The translations under genes were made by a program, and so were the position numbers. Shown piece after piece: positions 1-7,384 of a stretch of 22,815 nt of DNA (the stretch's first letter is position 1; each line of letters starts with the position of its first letter). Under the pieces are notes generated by a model. That model made no database searches, was not told the origin of the DNA, and saw nothing but the letters and a program-made list of their open reading frames with translations. This stretch comes from Candidatus Sericytochromatia bacterium (GTDB lineage Bacteria; Cyanobacteriota; Sericytochromatia; JACMPN01): positions 1 through 22,815 of the forward strand of contig JACMPN010000197.1 in NCBI GenBank assembly GCA_014377495.1. The letters run 5' to 3'.

Positions 1-1454
1 CCTGGGGTTTGCGTGGATTGTACGTTTGTTGGCCGGCCGTCAGGCCGGCTGCAATCGTCGGATCAGGCAGGCCCACAGGTCTTGGTGCGGGTGGCTGGCG
101 GCCAGGTGCAGGATTGTGCGCCGGCCGGCCTGGTGGATCCAGCCGCCGACTTTGAGCAACCGGATCCGCAGTGTGTCGAACTGCCAGCATGCGGCTTCGG
201 TCTCGGTCAGGTTTTCCTGCAGTGCCAGCATCAGGGCGTACGCTGCGGCATGCAGCAACAGACGAAACTGGTTGGCGCTCGCCTTGTGACAACTCATCCG
301 GTTGCCTTTGAGCGCCCGTTTGAAACCCTTGATCCAGTTCTCGCTCTGGCCTCGCTGGGAATAACGGCGGTATAGCTGGCTGGGCACCCCGAGCAGGTTG
401 GTAATGACATAGCGCTGATCCGTCGCATAGGGCCCCGCTTCGGCCTTCCAGACCACCCGCCGGACATGGCTCCAGCTGCGGCTTTGGTAAGTGCCGTACC
501 CGAAAACCTGCCGCTGTTCGCCTGACTGATCCGCCAGATACCGGGCGTCCCGCATGCTCGTGGCCGCCATGCGTTCCAACACCTTGTTGTTTTTCATGGC
601 GATCAGGTACTCCAGGCCATTGGTCTCACAGAAGTCGAAGATCGACGGCCAGTCAAAGCCGGAATCGAGGCGGACCAGGATCCGGGCGCCGGGCCACCGC
701 TGACGCAGGCGGGGCACGATGCGGCCCAGTTGTTCGACCAAGCCGTCACCGGTGCTGGCGTTGCCGGGCCGCATGGCGACGGACAGCAGATCACCCGTGG
801 TGCCGTCGAACACCAGCAACGGGGTCAGACAGGTGTGGCCGTAGTAGGTGTTGAAAGCCGACAACTCCTGGTGGCCGTGGGTTTCGGCGTCGGTCACGTC
901 AGCGTCGATCACGATCAGGCGCCGCCGTCGGGGTTGGCGTTCAAGGTACTGATCCAGCAGCACATCGCTCAATCGGGCCAAGTCGGCATCCGTCACTGCG
1001 TTTTCCAGCCGGGAGAGCGTTGGCTGGCTGGCGAGGGGTTCGTTGCTTGCCGGCTGACGGTCACAGGCGAGTTTCAGTGCAGGGTCCGAACGTAGCAAAT
1101 CCCCGTCGTCGCAGTCCTCCCACCCCATGGCGATCTGGAAGATGCGCTGCCGGAGCAGCGTGACCAGCAAATGCGTGACCAACAGTGGGTTGCGCTGATC
1201 CGCAATGGCGCCCGCCAGACGCTCACACAGCTTCAATCGGGCGTCGATTCGGCTGAGTAGGACGACTCCAGCATCACTGGTGGTGTGCGTAGCGTCGAAA
1301 CGGACAACGGTCTGCTGGCCGTTGATTGTCCCGAGGGCAAATGGCTGCGTATTCTGTGGCATGCGGGCTTTGGCTCTGAGGGTGATTTGGGGGTAGTTAC
1401 CAACCCACCTTACAGGCTCATTGCCCGCATTTTGCTACCGCAAAAACGCCCAGC
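1..1454 (-). mobile_element. IS1380-family insertion sequence (approximate ends)
   Basis: The element is defined by the intact transposase at 40-1362. The window begins with CCTGGGGTTTGCG, and a similar sequence in the opposite orientation (GCTGGGCGTTTTTGCG read on the minus strand) ends near 1453-1455. These could be imperfect terminal inverted repeats, giving an element of about 1.45 kb. The left flank is outside the window, so a target-site duplication cannot be tested and the left end could lie further out. The ends are inferred; only the transposase is firm. Confidence 0.5.
40..1362 (-). CDS. IS1380-family DDE transposase
   Basis: A 440-residue transposase that cuts and rejoins the ends of its own insertion sequence. 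The N-terminal part has the family pattern (FDATHTTSDAGVVLL, then LLRQRIFQIAMGWEDCDD and ASQPTLSRLENAV). The RNase H-like core shows the first acidic residues at D153/D155 (VIDADVTD), the second at D233 (VRLDSGFD) and the glutamate at E341 (QRGQSENWIKGFKRAL). The length is normal for the family and there is no frameshift, so the element may be active. The ATG at 1362 lacks a strong ribosome binding site, as is common for transposases. It lies downstream of, and on the same strand as, the gene at 1544-1984. Family assignment is from motif recognition. Confidence 0.9.
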   Translation of the reverse strand: MPQNTQPFALGTINGQQTVVRFDATHTTSDAGVVLLSRIDARLKLCERLAGAIADQRNPLLVTHLLVTLLRQRIFQIAMGWEDCDDGDLLRSDPALKLACDRQPASNEPLASQPTLSRLENAVTDADLARLSDVLLDQYLERQPRRRRLIVIDADVTDAETHGHQELSAFNTYYGHTCLTPLLVFDGTTGDLLSVAMRPGNASTGDGLVEQLGRIVPRLRQRWPGARILVRLDSGFDWPSIFDFCETNGLEYLIAMKNNKVLERMAATSMRDARYLADQSGEQRQVFGYGTYQSRSWSHVRRVVWKAEAGPYATDQRYVITNLLGVPSQLYRRYSQRGQSENWIKGFKRALKGNRMSCHKASANQFRLLLHAAAYALMLALQENLTETEAACWQFDTLRIRLLKVGGWIHQAGRRTILHLAASHPHQDLWACLIRRLQPA

Positions 1455-1543
1455 AGCCACGCTTTGCTGGAACCAGGCCAGCTCAAACCACCGCTACGCC
1501 ACAGGCCCCTGCATGCCAGTTGGCTGCCCGTGAATATTCCGGG

Positions 1544-1984
1544 TTAGGCGGAGGCGGGACTCATCATGGAAACGCGCAGCGTGACGTCCTTGAGGCCGGC
1601 CCGGACGGCCTGCAGGCGATCGCCCAGCTCCTGCCGCTGGCGCTCGAAGCGGGGCACCCGGCGACGGGCTTCCGGCTGTTCGGTCAGGTTGGCGGCCACG
1701 GCGGCCGATACGGCAGCGGAGACCATCGGCTGCTGCCAGTCGAGGTCGAAGGGCACGAGGACCGCTTCGTCGAAAATCTCATCGAGCATGGCAGCCAGGT
1801 CCGGCATCAGCGTCTTGGCGTGCGGCGCCCTCATCGGGTGATGCCCCATGTCCAACGGGGCCGTGTAGCGGGTGCGCCGGGCGGGGCGGTTCTCCATGTC
1901 GAAGCTCGCACCGATCTGGCCGGCAATCGTCGCCGCGGCATGACCTGCCGTGGGGCGAATGTCGAATGTCACACCGTCAGTCAT
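1544..1984 (-). CDS. Conserved-looking protein of unknown function, 146 aa
   Basis: Not recognised. The start is well supported: GAGGAGGG lies just upstream of the ATG at 1984, and a good promoter lies about 45 bases further up (2027-2055). The protein has no signal peptide or membrane segment. The middle is acidic and hydrophobic (PDLAAMLDEIFDEAVLVPFDLDW, about residues 61-83). The C-terminal third looks helical and charged (RRRVPRFERQRQELGDRLQAVRAGLKDVTLRVS), possibly a coiled coil. It stands alone, divergent from mnmG, with the insertion sequence downstream. A soluble cytoplasmic protein is the most that can be inferred. Confidence 0.7.
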   Translation of the reverse strand: MTDGVTFDIRPTAGHAAATIAGQIGASFDMENRPARRTRYTAPLDMGHHPMRAPHAKTLMPDLAAMLDEIFDEAVLVPFDLDWQQPMVSAAVSAAVAANLTEQPEARRRVPRFERQRQELGDRLQAVRAGLKDVTLRVSMMSPASA

Positions 1985-2026
1985 GCGGACCCTCCTCGTC
2001 GGATTGAGAGGTGAATGTTTAACCCA

Positions 2027-2055
2027 ATATTAGCTTACCCCCTATCAAGAGACAA
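2027..2055 (-). promoter_or_regulatory. Sigma70-type promoter for the 146-aa gene
   Basis: Read on the minus strand there is TTGTCT (2055-2050), a 17-base spacer and TAATAT (2032-2027). This is followed by an AT-rich leader and the GAGGAGGG ribosome binding site. Spacing is ideal and the block is conspicuously AT-rich in a GC-rich region. Confidence 0.55.
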
Positions 2056-2223
2056 TAAACATAACCTTAACTTGGCCGTTTCGCTTCGTAGGGCCGATCG
2101 GACTCAGAGCCTAACATTGGCCGTAGGCAGGTTTTTGCCGGTTCCGAGGTGCTGACGGCTGGCCGACGCGAGACCGGCGCCGCGACAAAACTCAACCAGG
2201 ATGGCGCCACCTTGGCGGCCGCC

Positions 2224-2253
2224 TTGGGATTCGACGGCTCCGGGCGGTATACT
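2224..2253 (+). promoter_or_regulatory. Candidate promoter for mnmG-rsmG
   Basis: TTGGGA (2224-2229), an 18-base spacer and TATACT (2248-2253) lie about 75 bases before the chosen mnmG start. The -10 matches the consensus at five of six positions. The 343-base gap from 1985 to 2327 holds this promoter and the divergent one at 2027-2055; I see no gene in it. Confidence 0.45.
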
Positions 2254-2327
2254 GAGCCGTTCGGAGGGCTCACCATGCGCCTTCCAGCGAGTTCCATATG
2301 CGCCCTACCGAGGGCTCAAGGCAGGCG

Positions 2328-4235
2328 ATGACCAACATTCACCCGGACACCTACGACGTGCTCGTCATCGGCGGCGGCCATGCCGGCTGCGAAGCGGCCC
2401 TCGCGGCGGCCCGTCTCGGCTGCAAGACCCTGCTGATGGCGATCAACCTGGACACGATCGCGGCCATGCCCTGCAATCCGGCTGTGGGCGGTCCAGCCAA
2501 GGGTACGCTCGTTCGGGAACTGGATGCCCTGGGCGGCGAGATGGGCCGGGCATCGGACCGCTCGTACATTCAGATGCGCACCCTGAATGCCTCCAAAGGC
2601 CCCGCCGTCCAAGCGCTGCGGGCCCAGAGCGACAAACGTCTCTATGCCCAGGTGATGCGTCAGGCGCTCGATGCCCAGCCGAATCTGTGGCTGCGTCAGG
2701 CGATGGTCGATGATCTGGTCGTCGAGGGCGACCGCATTGTCGGCGTGCGGACGACGCTGGGGCGGATCTTTCCGGCCCGCACGGTGATCCTCAGCTCGGG
2801 CACCTTCCTGCGGGGCCTCTGCCACGTGGGCATGACTTCCTACAAAGCGGGCCGGGCCGGAGAGTTCCCCGCCGAGGGCCTGACCGCCAACCTGGAACGG
2901 CTGGGTTTTGAGACTGGTCGGCTGAAGACGGGCACACCCGCCCGCATTGACCGCGAAACGGTCGATTTCTCCAAGATGGAGGAACAGCCCGGCGATGCCG
3001 AGCCCGGCTTCTTCAGCTTTTTGGGCGGGGAAACCCGCCCACAGATCAGCTGCTGGCTGACCTACACCAACGAAGCGACCCACCAGATCATCCGGGACAA
3101 CCTGCACCTCAGCCCGATGTACTCGGGGACGATCGAGGGTGTCGGTCCCCGTTACTGCCCCAGCATCGAGGACAAGGTCGTCCGGTTCGCCGACAAGGAC
3201 CGCCACCAGATCTTCATTGAGCCGGAAGGCTGGGACACCAACGAGATGTACGTGCAGGGCATGAGCTCGAGCCTGCCCGAGGACGTCTACTGGCAGATGC
3301 TGCGCACGGTGCCCGGGCTGGAGCAGGTCGAAATCCTCAAACCCGCTTACGCCGTCGAATACGACTACATGCCGGCCACCCAGCTGCACGCCACGCTGGA
3401 GACCAAGCGCATCCGGGGCTTTTTCTGCGCCGGTCAGATCAACGGCACGTCGGGATACGAGGAAGCGGCCGTGCAGGGTCTGGTCGCCGGCATCAATGCT
3501 GCCCGTCAGGTGCAGGCTTTGCCGCCGGTGATCTTCCCGCGCTCGAACAGCTATATCGGCACGCTGATCGACGATCTCGTCTCCAAGGACATTCGCGAGC
3601 CGTACCGCATGTTGACCAGCCGTTCCGAGTATCGCCTGATCCTGCGCAGCGACAATGCCGATGCCCGCCTAACTCCGGTGGGCCGTGACATCGGCCTAGT
3701 CACGGACGAACGTTGGGACCGCTGGGTCGCCAAGCGCGACGCGATTAGCCGTGAGCAGGCCCGTTTGCAGCGCGAGCGCCTGAAGCCCACGACGGAAACC
3801 CTCGCCCGGCTGGCGACGGCGATCCCCGGCCTGCGGATCGATCAGCCGACGACGCTCGCCGAGTTGCTGCGCCGCCCGGAGGTGGACTACAGCCTGATCC
3901 AGGCACTGTGGCCCGCCGACGAGATGGTCCCGGCCGAGGTGTCCGACCAGGTGGCCGTCGAGATCAAATACGCCGGCTACATCCAGCGCCAGACGGAGCA
4001 GGTGCACAAGCTGCAACGGCTGGAGTCTCTGGCGCTGCCGGAGGACCTGGACTATCTGGCGATCCGGGGTCTGGCCCGGGAAGCCCAGGAAAAACTACAC
4101 CGGCTGCGACCCGGGACAGTCGGCCAGGCCACCCGCATCGGCGGCGTGAACCCGGCAGATGTGTCACTGCTGCTTGTGCATCTGGAATTGCGACGGCGGG
4201 GCGTACAGCCCGATTTGGCGGAGGCGGGACTGTGA
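2328..4235 (+). CDS. mnmG: tRNA uridine-5-carboxymethylaminomethyl modification enzyme MnmG (GidA)
   Basis: FAD-dependent partner of MnmE. The complex installs the (carboxymethyl)aminomethyl group on C5 of the wobble uridine in certain tRNAs, using methylene-tetrahydrofolate. The dinucleotide-binding loop is at residues 15-20 (GGGHAG). The CNPAVGGPAKG motif holds Cys49, and GPRYCPSIEDK holds Cys277; these match the two conserved cysteines known in the family. The C-terminal helical part has the usual IKYAGYIQRQ segment. At 635 residues it is of normal length. I prefer the ATG at 2328 (MTNIHPDTYDVLVIGGG), which has AAGGCAGG upstream and fits family N-termini; an in-frame ATG at 2298 would add 10 residues. 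The stop overlaps the rsmG start. Confidence 0.97.
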   Translation: MTNIHPDTYDVLVIGGGHAGCEAALAAARLGCKTLLMAINLDTIAAMPCNPAVGGPAKGTLVRELDALGGEMGRASDRSYIQMRTLNASKGPAVQALRAQSDKRLYAQVMRQALDAQPNLWLRQAMVDDLVVEGDRIVGVRTTLGRIFPARTVILSSGTFLRGLCHVGMTSYKAGRAGEFPAEGLTANLERLGFETGRLKTGTPARIDRETVDFSKMEEQPGDAEPGFFSFLGGETRPQISCWLTYTNEATHQIIRDNLHLSPMYSGTIEGVGPRYCPSIEDKVVRFADKDRHQIFIEPEGWDTNEMYVQGMSSSLPEDVYWQMLRTVPGLEQVEILKPAYAVEYDYMPATQLHATLETKRIRGFFCAGQINGTSGYEEAAVQGLVAGINAARQVQALPPVIFPRSNSYIGTLIDDLVSKDIREPYRMLTSRSEYRLILRSDNADARLTPVGRDIGLVTDERWDRWVAKRDAISREQARLQRERLKPTTETLARLATAIPGLRIDQPTTLAELLRRPEVDYSLIQALWPADEMVPAEVSDQVAVEIKYAGYIQRQTEQVHKLQRLESLALPEDLDYLAIRGLAREAQEKLHRLRPGTVGQATRIGGVNPADVSLLLVHLELRRRGVQPDLAEAGL

Positions 4236-4963
4236 CACCGGCAGGACAAGACAAACTCAGAACGGCAGCGGGCACCCTGGGGTTGACGTTGACGGACCAT
4301 CAGGTCGACCAATGTGCCACCGTGTACGACGAACTGGTGCTCTGGAACGAAAAGGTCAACCTGACCAAGATCACTGGCGAAGACGAGGCGATCGTCAAAC
4401 ACTTCGTCGATTCCTTCACGCCCGTGCAGATCCTGACAGACGAGGAACGCAGCCAACCCCTGCGGATGATCGATATCGGCACCGGCGGGGGGTTTCCAGC
4501 CATCCCACTGTTGATCCTCTTTCCCCACTGGCAGGCGACTTTGGTCGACTCCGTTGGCAAGAAGCTCAATTTCGTCCGACATGCCCTGGAAACCATCGGG
4601 ATCAAGGCGGAAGTCCTGCACATGCGGGCGGAAGACCTCGCCCATCAAAAGGAGCGCCGGGAGCGCTACGATCTGGCCATCGCCAGGGCCTTGGCCGATC
4701 TGCCGGTCCTCCTGGAACTGACCTTGCCCTTCATCAAGGTCGGCGGTCGGCTGATCGCCATGAAGGGCAAAGCCGTCGCAGACGAGGTGGCCCGGGCCAG
4801 CAAGGCGATCCACATGCTTGGCGGCGGCAACCCTGTCACCACATCGCTCGTCCTGCCGGATGACGTCGGGGAACGGTCGCTGATCAGCGTCGCCAAGCTC
4901 AAAGCCACCCCCGCCCTCTATCCACGCCAGGCCGGCACCCCGCAGGCTGCGCCGCTGGTGTGA
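4232..4963 (+). CDS. rsmG: 16S rRNA (guanine-N7)-methyltransferase RsmG (GidB)
   Basis: SAM-dependent enzyme that methylates N7 of G527 (E. coli numbering) in 16S rRNA; loss is linked to low-level streptomycin resistance in other bacteria. The family signature WNEKVNLTKI is at residues 39-48, the SAM-binding loop DIGTGGGFPAIPL at 81-93, and the ARAL segment at 151-154. The start is GTG at 4232, inside the mnmG stop (GTGA overlap), with GGAGGCGGG just upstream, so the two genes are translationally coupled. At 243 residues it is near the length of Gram-positive homologues. The last 20 or so residues (PRQAGTPQAAPLV) are a low-complexity tail. mnmG-rsmG adjacency is a classic arrangement. Confidence 0.95.
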   Translation: MTPAGQDKLRTAAGTLGLTLTDHQVDQCATVYDELVLWNEKVNLTKITGEDEAIVKHFVDSFTPVQILTDEERSQPLRMIDIGTGGGFPAIPLLILFPHWQATLVDSVGKKLNFVRHALETIGIKAEVLHMRAEDLAHQKERRERYDLAIARALADLPVLLELTLPFIKVGGRLIAMKGKAVADEVARASKAIHMLGGGNPVTTSLVLPDDVGERSLISVAKLKATPALYPRQAGTPQAAPLV

Positions 4964-5067
4964 ATGAGGCAGGCCGAACGCTGATTCAGGTGACGGACGT
5001 CACCGACCTGCAGATTTTTCAACGGCCGAAGGCGGAACCTCCTCCCGTCGGGAGCGTCAGGAATTCC

Positions 5068-5988
5068 ATGCAAAAGCACCCAACCCCGCCATCCATTGGC
5101 CATCACACCAGGCCAATCGGACGCGCTGCGGCGATCCTCGTCACACTGGTCCTGGCCGGCTGCCCCTCCTCAATGAACCTGGCGGCGCCGGGCGCCGTCC
5201 CGAGTGCGGTCCCGAACGTGCCGCCCACGGGTCTGGTCCCGCTCGGCATGGGTCCCTGGGACACGCTGTTCCCGACGGCTTCGCCCTTACGCACGACCAT
5301 CGCCTACCTTTTGCGCAATCTGCAGGCCATGCTCGCCACGGAATCCTGGTCCGATGGCGACTTGGCCTTGCTGGCGGCAGGCTCCGATGCCTCGGCCGGC
5401 CCCGGCTATCGGGATCTGCAGAAAGCGACGCTGCACGGCGACTACCCCGAACAGGTCTCGATCTCCCAAAACAGTCAACGTGCCGATGCCAGTGATGGCA
5501 CCAGCAAAGCCACGATCATGCGGACAGCCCGCTATTCCCCTTTCGGCACCAGCCAGACGCTGACGTACACCCATCGCAGGGTGCCGCATCGCCCGCTCGG
5601 CCTGGTCGTCGACGAAACGGGCGGCACCGACGTCAGTGGCAGCGAACGCAAAGCCCGGCGATTCAAGACCTGGCTGGTGGGCGACCGTTACACGGAGGTC
5701 TATCAAATCCCGGCACCACGGCGTCAGGTGGACGACCCGCATGAGAATCCGATCACGAGCATTGCGATCGACGGCGGACCCAACCAGGCGCTAAGCGGTA
5801 CGCTCACCTTGCCGGACGGTCGCCAGGCCACCATCGAGCGCCAAAGGAGCGATACCGGGACCAGAGTCACGGCGGCCATGCGCATGGAAGACCTGCAGGC
5901 CATACTCCAGGTGGGTAGCGACCGTGTCCCGAAAACGGCGACCATCGTCCAACAGGGCGGCACACTGGGCACGATAACGTTCAAATGA
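5068..5988 (+). CDS. Putative lipoprotein, 306 aa, unknown function
   Basis: The start at 5068 has AGGAA eight bases upstream and gives a proper lipoprotein signal: basic N-terminus, hydrophobic core AAAILVTLVLAGC and lipobox LAGC with Cys32. An in-frame GTG at 4960 would put 36 extra residues before the signal, so I reject it. The mature part starts with a Pro/Ala/Val-rich linker (about 33-55). A mostly polar, beta-rich-looking body follows, ending in TLTLPDGRQATIERQ and GGTLGTITFK. There are no further membrane segments. The gene follows rsmG by 104 bases on the same strand and may be cotranscribed. Attachment to a membrane through Cys32 is inferred; the function is unknown. Confidence 0.8.
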   Translation: MQKHPTPPSIGHHTRPIGRAAAILVTLVLAGCPSSMNLAAPGAVPSAVPNVPPTGLVPLGMGPWDTLFPTASPLRTTIAYLLRNLQAMLATESWSDGDLALLAAGSDASAGPGYRDLQKATLHGDYPEQVSISQNSQRADASDGTSKATIMRTARYSPFGTSQTLTYTHRRVPHRPLGLVVDETGGTDVSGSERKARRFKTWLVGDRYTEVYQIPAPRRQVDDPHENPITSIAIDGGPNQALSGTLTLPDGRQATIERQRSDTGTRVTAAMRMEDLQAILQVGSDRVPKTATIVQQGGTLGTITFK

Positions 5989-6157
5989 AGCGCAACCGGC
6001 ATGGCCGGCGGCGACGCGGCCACTGAAGATCGGGCCATGACTGTTACCAGGGGGCCAGGCCATCACTGCCTGCCGATCGGGTTCTTGTGCCGCTGCCGAG
6101 CTGTCGCAAACAAGGTTCCAATCCGCAGGCTTTGGGCATGCCCCCTGAAACAGACCG

Positions 6158-6394
6158 CTAGAGGAACATCCGTGTCAGGCAATAGCCTGTGATCGCCAGC
6201 ACCCCGAACAGCCAGCGCCGCTCGGTGCCGCTGAACCCGGTCTCATGGCCCATGGCCTTGCTCAGGCGGGACTGGGCCCCGGCCGTGACCGGCAAGGACA
6301 CCCGCACGGTGGATGCGAACGAACCGGTGCGGACGGGCACCAGGGCCAGGTGCCGGCGGACCGGGAACGTCACGGGCTTCAGTACTGCCGCCAT
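6158..6394 (-). CDS. Small protein with C-terminal hydrophobic segment, 78 aa
   Basis: Not recognised. AAGGAG lies seven bases upstream of the ATG at 6394 (MAAVLKPVTFPVRR), which supports this start over an in-frame ATG eight codons earlier. The N-terminal part is basic and polar. The last 18 residues (WLFGVLAITGYCLTRMFL) look like a tail anchor. A perfect 20-base palindrome lies 64 bases upstream (6458-6477). The gene converges with the lipoprotein gene at 5068-5988; the 169 bases between them hold short GC-rich palindromes but no U-tract terminator. It could be a tail-anchored membrane peptide. Confidence 0.5.
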   Translation of the reverse strand: MAAVLKPVTFPVRRHLALVPVRTGSFASTVRVSLPVTAGAQSRLSKAMGHETGFSGTERRWLFGVLAITGYCLTRMFL

Positions 6395-6457
6395 ACCGGA
6401 CTCCTTCAACAGTGTCACCGGCGGGGCTCGAAATCCCCTTCGGTCGAAACAGGCTTC

Positions 6458-6477
6458 TATCGAAAATCATTTCGATA
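6458..6477. promoter_or_regulatory. Perfect inverted repeat, operator-like
   Basis: TATCGAAA-ATCA-TTTCGATA: 8-base perfect arms with a 4-base centre, AT-rich in GC-rich surroundings, 64 bases upstream of the small gene at 6158-6394. The size and symmetry fit a dimeric regulator site. One flank extended (GGTTATCGAAA on the minus strand) recurs exactly at 15998-16008 in another intergenic region. Confidence 0.4.
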
Positions 6478-6606
6478 ACCTGATCCTACCAATCGCCGGA
6501 CCACCCTGTCAAGCATCCGACCGTGGTGCCGGTCACGTCACCACCGCAGACACTCTCGCCGCCGGGATGTAGCCGGCTGCCGTCGTCCCGGAAGCAGGGA
6601 TTGCCG

Positions 6607-7263
6607 TCAGGCGCCGATCGTCTCTAGGAACCGATGCAGGATATGGCCGGTCATGCCCCAGATGTCATGACCGTCAAAGGCGTAGTGATGCACCGGATAG
6701 GGGAGACGCCCGGGGATCTCCCGCATGTCGATGCGGTGACTCAGCGGATCCAGGAGGTGGTCCAGGGGGACCTCGAACAAGGTGGCGACCTCGCCGGCGT
6801 TAATCCGATACGGGAAATCGGGCGGCAGAAAGCCGGCATAGGGCGTGACATGAAATCCCGTGATGCTGACGATCGGCTCCAGGCACCCGAGGGACTCCAC
6901 GGCGTCCGGCGGCACCCCGATCTCCTCGTGGGTCTCCCGCAGGGCCGTCGTCCAGAGATCCCCGTCACCCGGATCCTGCCGGCCGCCCGGAAAGCTGATC
7001 TGGCCGGCATGGACAGACAGGTGCGCCGCCCGCTGCGTGAACACGACGGCATACCCCTCGGTCCGACGCACGAGCGGCAGCAGGACCGCAGCCGGCTTGA
7101 GCACCGTCCCCGGGGGAAATAGCCAGTCCTCCCGGGTTTCCGGGGCCTGATTGGCGGCAAGGCGTTCCCGCCATACCTGTTCCAATGCCACCCGTCGCTC
7201 CGGATCATGTCCTGTCAGCACGGCTCCATCCTTGTTCGGGGCATCGGCGGCAAGGCCCCGCAC
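6607..7263 (-). CDS. Nudix hydrolase, CoA pyrophosphatase-like (NudL/YeaB type)
   Basis: Predicted to cleave the pyrophosphate of coenzyme A or its derivatives, giving 3',5'-ADP and 4'-phosphopantetheine. The Nudix box runs from G94 (FPGGRQDPGDGD) to RETHEEIGV (about 109-117), with metal-binding E113 and E114. The upstream VVFTQRAAHLSVHAGQISFPGG matches the CoA-specific NuCoA signature of the UPF0035 group. At 218 residues it is of typical length. The start is uncertain: GTG at 7263 gives the longest product, but a GTG 25 codons in has GGAG ahead of it. It stands alone on the minus strand, with no visible operon partner. Family is firm; substrate is by homology. Confidence 0.88.
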   Translation of the reverse strand: MRGLAADAPNKDGAVLTGHDPERRVALEQVWRERLAANQAPETREDWLFPPGTVLKPAAVLLPLVRRTEGYAVVFTQRAAHLSVHAGQISFPGGRQDPGDGDLWTTALRETHEEIGVPPDAVESLGCLEPIVSITGFHVTPYAGFLPPDFPYRINAGEVATLFEVPLDHLLDPLSHRIDMREIPGRLPYPVHHYAFDGHDIWGMTGHILHRFLETIGA

Positions 7264-7384
7264 CCATCAGGATAACCCAGGGGTCCGCCAGCCAACACGG
7301 CCCGCCATCCCGCCCGGTCGGCCCCCTCACCGGGACACGCCCCATACCGGGGCTCGATACCCGGGTACCCGGCCGCTCAGCCGT

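Noticed and set aside
502..1095. Plus-strand frames over the transposase, including 730-1095
   Set aside because: They are antisense to the DDE transposase, whose catalytic residues are all visible in the minus-strand frame.
6189..6572. 127-codon plus-strand frame
   Set aside because: Overlaps the 78-aa gene on the other strand, which has a clear AAGGAG and a plausible tail anchor; this frame has neither.
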